Positions 58,080 through 64,000 of a stretch of 64,000 nt of DNA are shown in pieces (within the stretch, counting starts at the first letter, position 1; each line of letters starts with the position of its first letter). Location: NCBI RefSeq assembly GCF_030272615.1, contig NC_081411.1, positions 157,806,471 to 157,870,470 of the forward strand, written 5' to 3'. This DNA is from Cryptomeria japonica. Its lineage: Eukaryota > Streptophyta > Pinopsida > Cupressales > Cupressaceae. Both the position numbers and the translations under genes were made by a program. The notes under the pieces are model-generated. The model searched no databases and was not told the origin of the DNA. It saw nothing but the letters and a program-made list of their open reading frames with translations.

Positions 58080-58500
58080 ATTAATTATAATACCATGAAA
58101 ACTTGTATGGCCATCTCGCATTCTTTATGGTCACAAATCTAACATAACCGTAGCCTTTAGAGTTTCTCACTAGAGATTCATGGGTCCAAGTAATTTATGA
58201 GCAAATTTCCTTTCAAATCATTCATCTTTCGCCCTCTAGACTGCCATTTGAAGAGGGTAGCCCTTCATAGTACAACCATCTAGGACTTATAAAACAAAGG
58301 CAGCATGCCAGACTTTTACATCGCTCACATAGACATAAGTTTCATCATGCATGGCATGGCAAGAAGCTAGAGGACGATATGACTATAAGCTTTTCATAGG
58401 TTCTTCCTTTGTTACACTCTCTTCTAGATTTCCCACAATTATGGAGGTTGCATTTCATTCCACTGCAAGAAGTCTTTCCAGCTGTTTAGCTACTTGCATG
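58080..58500 (-). pseudogene. RNA-recognition-motif (RRM) gene fragment
   Basis: One minus-strand frame from 58499 reads MQVAKQLERLLAVE, a stop, then NATSIIVGNLEESVTKEE, MHDETYVYVSDVKVWHAAFV and LDGCTMKGYPLQMAV, followed by RAKDE. IIVGNL fits RNP2, the middle fits a weak RNP1, and LDG...KGYPLQM fits the last strand of an RRM of the FPA/SPEN-like kind. In another frame NSKGYGYVRFVTIKNA (about 58160-58110) is a near perfect RNP1 of a further RRM. Five or more stops make it dead. An acceptor-like CATCTAG just upstream suggests a piece with introns rather than a processed copy. Such proteins bind pre-mRNA in the nucleus. Family and origin are inferred from motif shape only. Confidence 0.5.
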
Positions 58501-59438
58501 CCTAGATGATTGGAAATCAATGCAACTAATTAGATAATCATAAATATTCTTTTTTTCAATATGAAAAATTGAGATCTTATTGGTAACTAAGGTCAAAAAT
58601 TGATCTTTCCAAATAAATAATCCAAAATCACTTTGTGCATGGTATTATCTTTCCAAATAAATAAATTGATGATCTTTCCAAATAAATAAATTGATCTTAT
58701 ATTTTATGATACAACAGCTAAGAAAAAATACATCTAGAATGTTGTTTTAACTTACATCGATATAAATTGAAGTGTCATACTAGATTATGGGGATGACTAG
58801 AGATATTTGTATTGATTTTTGAGATGTTGAGCTACTTAGACTAGATACAACAAACTTGCATTGTAATATAGTTCATGATAAATGTTGACAAATTTTTTTT
58901 GGTATTTCGAAATTTAGAGTTAATTTGTTCAATTGAATTTTTACACTAGAATTAATATGTCAACTAACTACAAATACTAAGAATCTAATATAAAGTCTAC
59001 TATCAAAATTAACATAACATAAATAAAAAAAAATTGTTCATAAAGAATACTAACATCTATGCTCAATAAAGGGCTAACTAAAATAAGACAATCTTTTTTA
59101 TGTATTTGTGAAATAATGTATTGTTATGGTTGAAATAAAAGAATCATTATGAAATATGTCAAAAAGTATCTACTAATAATGGATTCCTAACTCATTATAA
59201 CATATTTTCTATCAAAAAAATATAATTTTAAAATTCTTACTAATTATTTATCCTTTCTTTTTCTTTTGTTTAGTTATTTGATGTGATTTAGTGTATATTT
59301 AAATGGTTTATTTTTATATTTAAATACAATACTTATTTTTTAATTTTATAGAATAGTTTTTAAAATGTATGTTGATTTGGTTTTAGTTTTTATGCACATT
59401 ATCATCATATGAAACTTTGTGCCTCTTTCATATATATA

Positions 59439-59494
<56 letters not shown>

Positions 59495-60069
59495 CCCTAA
59501 TACTATTATTATAATGAGAATAATAGTATATAATCAATTAGTTTTTTTTTTATCTAAAAATTACATTTATATTTTACAAATTAAACATAATTTTTTTTAT
59601 CTATAAGTATTTAAAACAAAATATTACTATTATTTTTATTCATAATTTGGAGAATTTTGAATTTTGTGTGACCTAGAAATAAAATCTGAAGTTCCTCAAA
59701 TAGCTTCATTATAAGTGAATATTAAATATAGATTTGAAAAGAAACATATACGTATAATATTTAATAATTTTAAAAACTCTTTTTCATATAATTTCACATA
59801 GACTTTGGTTAAAGTGTTTTTAATTTAATTTTTAGTTTTATATTTTAAATAATTATACAAATATTAATATTTTTAAAAAGATCTCATATGTATATATTCA
59901 TGTATAGCCTTGTGTATGTATATACATATACATATGTATATATATCCAAATATACATATATGTATATGTATACATAAACTATATGTATATGTATATGTAT
60001 GTGTATAATCATAATTAATTTATTACTTTTAAATTTACAATAAACATTTTTATTAGAATATTTATTTAT
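58501..60069. other. AT-rich stretch with small repeats
   Basis: GATCTTTCCAAATAAATAA or a close form occurs near 58602, 58648 and 58672. An alternating ATAC/ATGT tract lies at about 59886-60006. No gene is recognised. Confidence 0.5.
59430..59492 (+). repeat. AT microsatellite
   Basis: About 60 bases of AT with AAAT interruptions. Confidence 0.9.
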
Positions 60070-61010
60070 ATTACAATATTACTAGGTAATGCTTGTTCAT
60101 ATTTTATGTAAAGATAAATAAGAAGATGAGTTTTTATGGTCTTATTATTGTTTTATTAGATCAATTCAAATCTTTATAGTTTAAAATCAATATCATTGAA
60201 AAAAAATCAACAATTCAAAATGTTCTATTATTAAATTTTCATTTATATTTTAACAAAGATAAATAATTTTTTAATAAATAAATAATCTAAAATAAGATTT
60301 GCTAAAAAAATATTAATAATTAATAAAAAGTTTTTTATTATCTATAATTCTACTAAAAAAAAGTTAATCAATAATTAAATAATTAAACTACTTATTTGAT
60401 ATGTCACAATTAAAAAAAATTAAATCTTACCTCAATGTTTTTAATTAGATCATCAGACTAGAGAGCATTCCATTATCTTCAACATCCATTAAGAATCTCC
60501 TCTAACTCATCTTATCGTCTTCTTTCATAATAATAACATTATTTATAGTGAAATAAACAGAATTCATAAGAACACGTAGAGTGTTGTTGTGTAAATATTT
60601 GCAGAAATATAAGGACACGCAATAAAATATGTGTGCCACTTACAAAATCCATGTGCCAAGTATTACACGGCCTGCCACGAATATATGTTCTCTACATAAT
60701 ACAAATTAAAACTAACATTAATAGTTGTCTTTCAAAAAGTGTTCCTATTTCAAATATGTAGAAATTTGAAAACTTAATACTATTTAATATTATATTTTAT
60801 AATGTTTTATAATATAACAATTGATAATAATTCATTAAAGAGTTTTTTAAGATTTACATTGCATTAGTACAAAATATGTCTTTCTTTTTATTATTATTTA
60901 TAATTTTAGAAGTAATAATTATAAAAGATAAATATTTATAATTTATATGTTCTATGTAATGACTGATTTTTATCAATATATTTTATGATAATTTTTAATT
61001 GTTTTGATTA
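60070..61010 (-). repeat. Dispersed repeat, copy B (partner at 30080-31600)
   Basis: Same orientation as copy A but without its internal duplication. It shares the splice-donor block (CTTACCTCAATG, 60426-60437), the TATA box, ACACGTAGAGTG and the TTACACGGCCTGCCACGAAT block at about 60663-60685, then AT-rich sequence to about 61010. Confidence 0.8.
60431..60489 (-). pseudogene. First-exon-like segment of copy B, 10-base deletion
   Basis: ATG at 60489 (MDVEDNGML) and the donor GTAAGA (from 60430) are kept. Ten bases are lost relative to copy A, which shifts the frame and brings a TAA before the donor. The TATA box is at 60547-60540 on the minus strand. Confidence 0.4.
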
Positions 61011-61116
61011 ATAAATGTGGAATAGGTTTGTACCATTACATATCTGTAGAACGATGCCAAGAGCGTATGAGGGATGGACAACCATTAAAAAAAACCCACT
61101 AAGGTATAGCAAAAAC

Positions 61117-61978
61117 CTAGCAAGGCAAACAAGACCCAACAACTAAACTAAAAGACCAACAAATAGAGAAAAACCAAGAACTCCAAAAAACTAAACTAAG
61201 CACTTTATGAGAAAAGGATGCCTTTTTACTTGAACCAATCCCAAAACCAAAGGAGCCTAGCGTAGAGTTAGGGGTGGCCTTAACCATCAAAATAGTGGGA
61301 TCAAATCTTGTGGCCAAGGACTCCATGTGTCTTCTATTTTTCACCCTTTGCCTTTTCATTTCATCACGGATAGCCTTTAGGGAGGCATTGTACTTGCTAT
61401 CCACATTCTAGAAAGAAAAGTTGACCTCCTTAATTTTCTTTTTGAGGGCCTCCTAGATTTTCTTATCCTATTCTAGGTTGAGCTTGCTACCTAACATCTT
61501 GATCCTGGATTCCATATCATTAATCTTTTCACCCACCATTTCACACTGCCCCATCATGGCAACAAGATCACTAACAGTTTTCCAAGCCATATCCTTATAC
61601 AAGTCATCCACCCATGTTTTGGCCCTAGCCTCAACCTCGGTCGCCACCTCCAACTGATTGATCTTCCTAATTGCCACATTCATATAAGTGAGGAGTCATT
61701 TAATCAACTCTTCCTATCTTTGGACATCATCTTGTAGGTCCTTCACAATTTTAGCCAATTTCAAGGTAGAGCTCTATAGGTTGGGATTACCAGAGAATGG
61801 AGGGTTTAGGGGGGAAGGGCTAGGGTTACCATCCATTTTAGGAGGGGGCCAATCTGACCCCAAAGCATCCAAATAATTCAAATCCTTTAAGGAAAGAGAC
61901 TCGAAACTAGAATCATTAGAAATCTCATTAACTACATTTCGTTGTATTTCAACCTAAACACCCACTTTCTTGATAATT
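61117..61978 (-). pseudogene. Unidentified coiled-coil reading frame
   Basis: One minus-strand frame runs from about 61978 (VEIQRNVVNEISNDSSFESL, then KDLNYLDALGSDWPPPKMDG, a Pro-rich linker) to MNVAIRKINQLEVATEVEAR. It goes on through a charged helix (GEKINDMESRIKMLGSKLN) to KRQRVKNRRHMESLATRFD and ends with a hydrophobic Phe-Trp-rich tail at 61117. At least six stops interrupt it. The layout (linker, coiled coil, basic patch) would fit a transposable-element ORF1, but no domain is recognised and no pol follows. It begins about 100 bases beyond the end of dispersed repeat copy B. Confidence 0.45.
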
Positions 61979-64000
61979 TTTTAATTGTATTTGTAATCAA
62001 TGGCTTACAATTTGCATGATTTATTTGATATTTAATTTTGATTTGTTTGATCAAACCGGTAAAATAACATTAGAATTTATATGAGAATTTATTTTCTTTT
62101 ATAAAACACATCAAATTGTGAGGATTATAGGGAGCTCCATTTAATTGTAAGATGATTGGGAAGGAGCATATGATGATGATAGGGAGGAGAATCTACTAGA
62201 TATATACTCAAATTATTGTTTCAATGTTAACTTTTCCCCTTGGATCTAATGCAATCATTTTAGTGAGATTTGGTCATTATTTCTTGGCAAATTTGAGTGA
62301 AAAGTTCTCTATGGTCATGATTTCTTGGGGAAATTCTTGTGTTTTGGATTAGGATGTTGTTAGAAGCTTCTTTATCCATCTCTATCTCTATCTCTCTATT
62401 ATATTCCTAGTGTGTTCACTATTATAATTTTTTTTTCTTCAAGTGCAAAGGATTCATCCCAGGGTTCAAGATCCATCTCAATCTATATTTTCTATTGAAG
62501 GATATTGGTGTGGGTAATGTTCATGTTGTTGACATGATGTAGGTTAACTTTTATGATAAAGATGCATAGAAGGGGTAGTTTTTTGGTATATTTCTCTTCT
62601 TAAAGCATGGATATTGTCAAGTATGAATAAATTTATTTCATTATCTCCACAACTAAAATGTTTTCTTTCATAGTTGGGTGAATGTTTTTCCCTGTTGTCA
62701 CCTCTAAGTCTTATTATTAGTTATATTAAGATCTTGGATTATTCTCTATTTATATTCCAACTCATTTTATAGAGGTTATATCTAAAAGCATCAATGGTAT
62801 TGTAGTATCAAAATTTTCATATAGTACAAGATCACACTTATGAATTGTACCCATGTAAACCTTAAGATTATGGTAAAATTTACACCTTATTTCAATGAGT
62901 CTAAAATCATAGATGGCAGAGATGAAGTATCTTAATTTTATATTTTGAAATCAACAATTTTTTCTATGACTATAATTCTATACTTTGATATTTGTAATAC
63001 CATCCTAGGAATTTTCTATATTAAAATATGAATCCTTTACATGTCTTGGTCACCACACATGTCATAATATCTACATAGAAGAGTACAATAAACCCTGCCA
63101 CCTATTTGACCAAAACAATTCCCATTTTCATGCATTCAATAAATTTTCACTCTCTTTCACTCTCCCAAAAGAAATAATTTTTCTTTTAGCCACATAAGCT
63201 CTATCCAGGTACTATAGACTCTTACAAGATTCAAAAATTACAAACACACTAATAGGAGTTTGAGCTCTCTTGTCTCTTTCGACTAGAAAATCTATGAAAA
63301 ATTTTAGGGAGAAGCCGCATGACTTTTAATAACATTATCTTGTATTTGGTTCTAATAATATTTGTGCCTCTACATATATATTTAATATCTTTCATGCTAG
63401 GGGTTTTCTTCTTTCATAGATGTATAGTGTGTTTTCTTCATAGGGAGTTTGGTTCTACTTGTATTGATCTTATGGGGGTTTTCCACCATAATGAGGTTTG
63501 TTTCTATCAAGTATATATTTAATTTAAGTGTCATGCTATAGGACCCTACCTTATATGAGATTAATAAAACCCTAATTAGATATATGCTTTTTCTTTAGAT
63601 CGAATGAAGGTTTTAATAAAGTGATTTTGTGTGTGTCATATTGGGAATATTCTTGATGTCATTATATGGCATGATGAGAATCCGAGTAACAACTAATGCG
63701 GACTACTATTGTGGTTTAACTATATGTTATGGTTGTATTGTGTAGAAATTAAGAGAGACAATATGAGAAAGGAGAAAAATCTATACCCAATCAAATATCT
63801 CTTTGAAAAGTTAAAAGGTAATGTAGTTTTTACATAGAAGGAAAAAGGGCTTAATATTTGGATAGTTGTGCCTACAATGTTTAATATTTTTTTATCAAGA
63901 TTAATGATTGTTGTGGGGTATTTAACCAAGTGGTGTGTAATGTGAAGGTGGATTTAGGGGTTGGAAAACCCTTACTCGGGCTTAAAACAAGGATTGACCC
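61979..64000. other. AT-rich right end, nothing recognised
   Basis: No protein-like frame, LTR end or RNA gene is seen in this 2 kb. Short frames (for example at 63319-63522) look like chance. Confidence 0.5.

Overview
The window looks like intergenic DNA from a large, repeat-rich plant nuclear genome, most likely a gymnosperm such as a conifer. That is inferred from style: it is AT-rich, almost no reading frame is intact, and old LTR retrotransposons and LINEs are stacked inside each other. I see no bacterial-type operon, rRNA, tRNA or CRISPR array, and no intact host gene. The species cannot be named from the sequence alone.

Layout. 1-7555: the 3' part of a Ty3/Gypsy element. It has gag-protease in one frame broken only by stop codons, a large pol deletion, an integrase tail, an antisense plant-mobile-domain gene with a recognisable intron, a polypurine tract and a 3' LTR carrying five AT palindromes. 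7560-9250: a wrecked Ty1/Copia element (reverse transcriptase tail and RNase H). 9251-12090: featureless AT-rich DNA. 12138-25144: one non-autonomous LTR element with two 780-bp LTRs, a Met-tRNA primer site, a polypurine tract and a gag with zinc knuckles but no pol. It sits in a microsatellite and is itself interrupted at 16588-22925 by a tandem LTR array (four LTRs alternating with three identical-length 422-bp internal regions). 25235-25562: unbroken alternating purine-pyrimidine DNA. 25583-27640: a decayed LINE on the minus strand. 30080-31600 and 60070-61010: two copies of a dispersed repeat carrying a promoter-like and first-exon-like segment. 31800-33720: a minus-strand Copia remnant.

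34017-44945: a nested stack. A very long LTR (34017-41736, duplication GATGT) is split by a second one (37265-40800, duplication ATTAT), followed by a diverged relative of the first (41742-44945). The inner LTR holds a series of short hairpins with a constant loop and changing but complementary stems (40361-40713). 45371-45850: a Copia gag fragment. 47107-52724: a long decayed LINE (ORF1, endonuclease, reverse transcriptase, zinc-knuckle region) on the minus strand. 52921-56078: a fold-back element of about 526 bp, split by a 2.6-kb minus-strand deletion derivative of the same LTR family as 34017-41736. 58080-58500: a decayed RNA-recognition-motif gene fragment. 61117-61978: an unidentified coiled-coil reading frame. 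The rest is AT-rich DNA without recognisable features.

Nothing here forms a working pathway. The biological content is the layering of insertions, the non-autonomous elements, the gene-like pieces carried by repeats, and unusual structured DNA. All element ends were read by eye from terminal TG..CA, target-site duplications, primer-binding sites and polypurine tracts; domain names come from recognising conserved motifs, not from searches.
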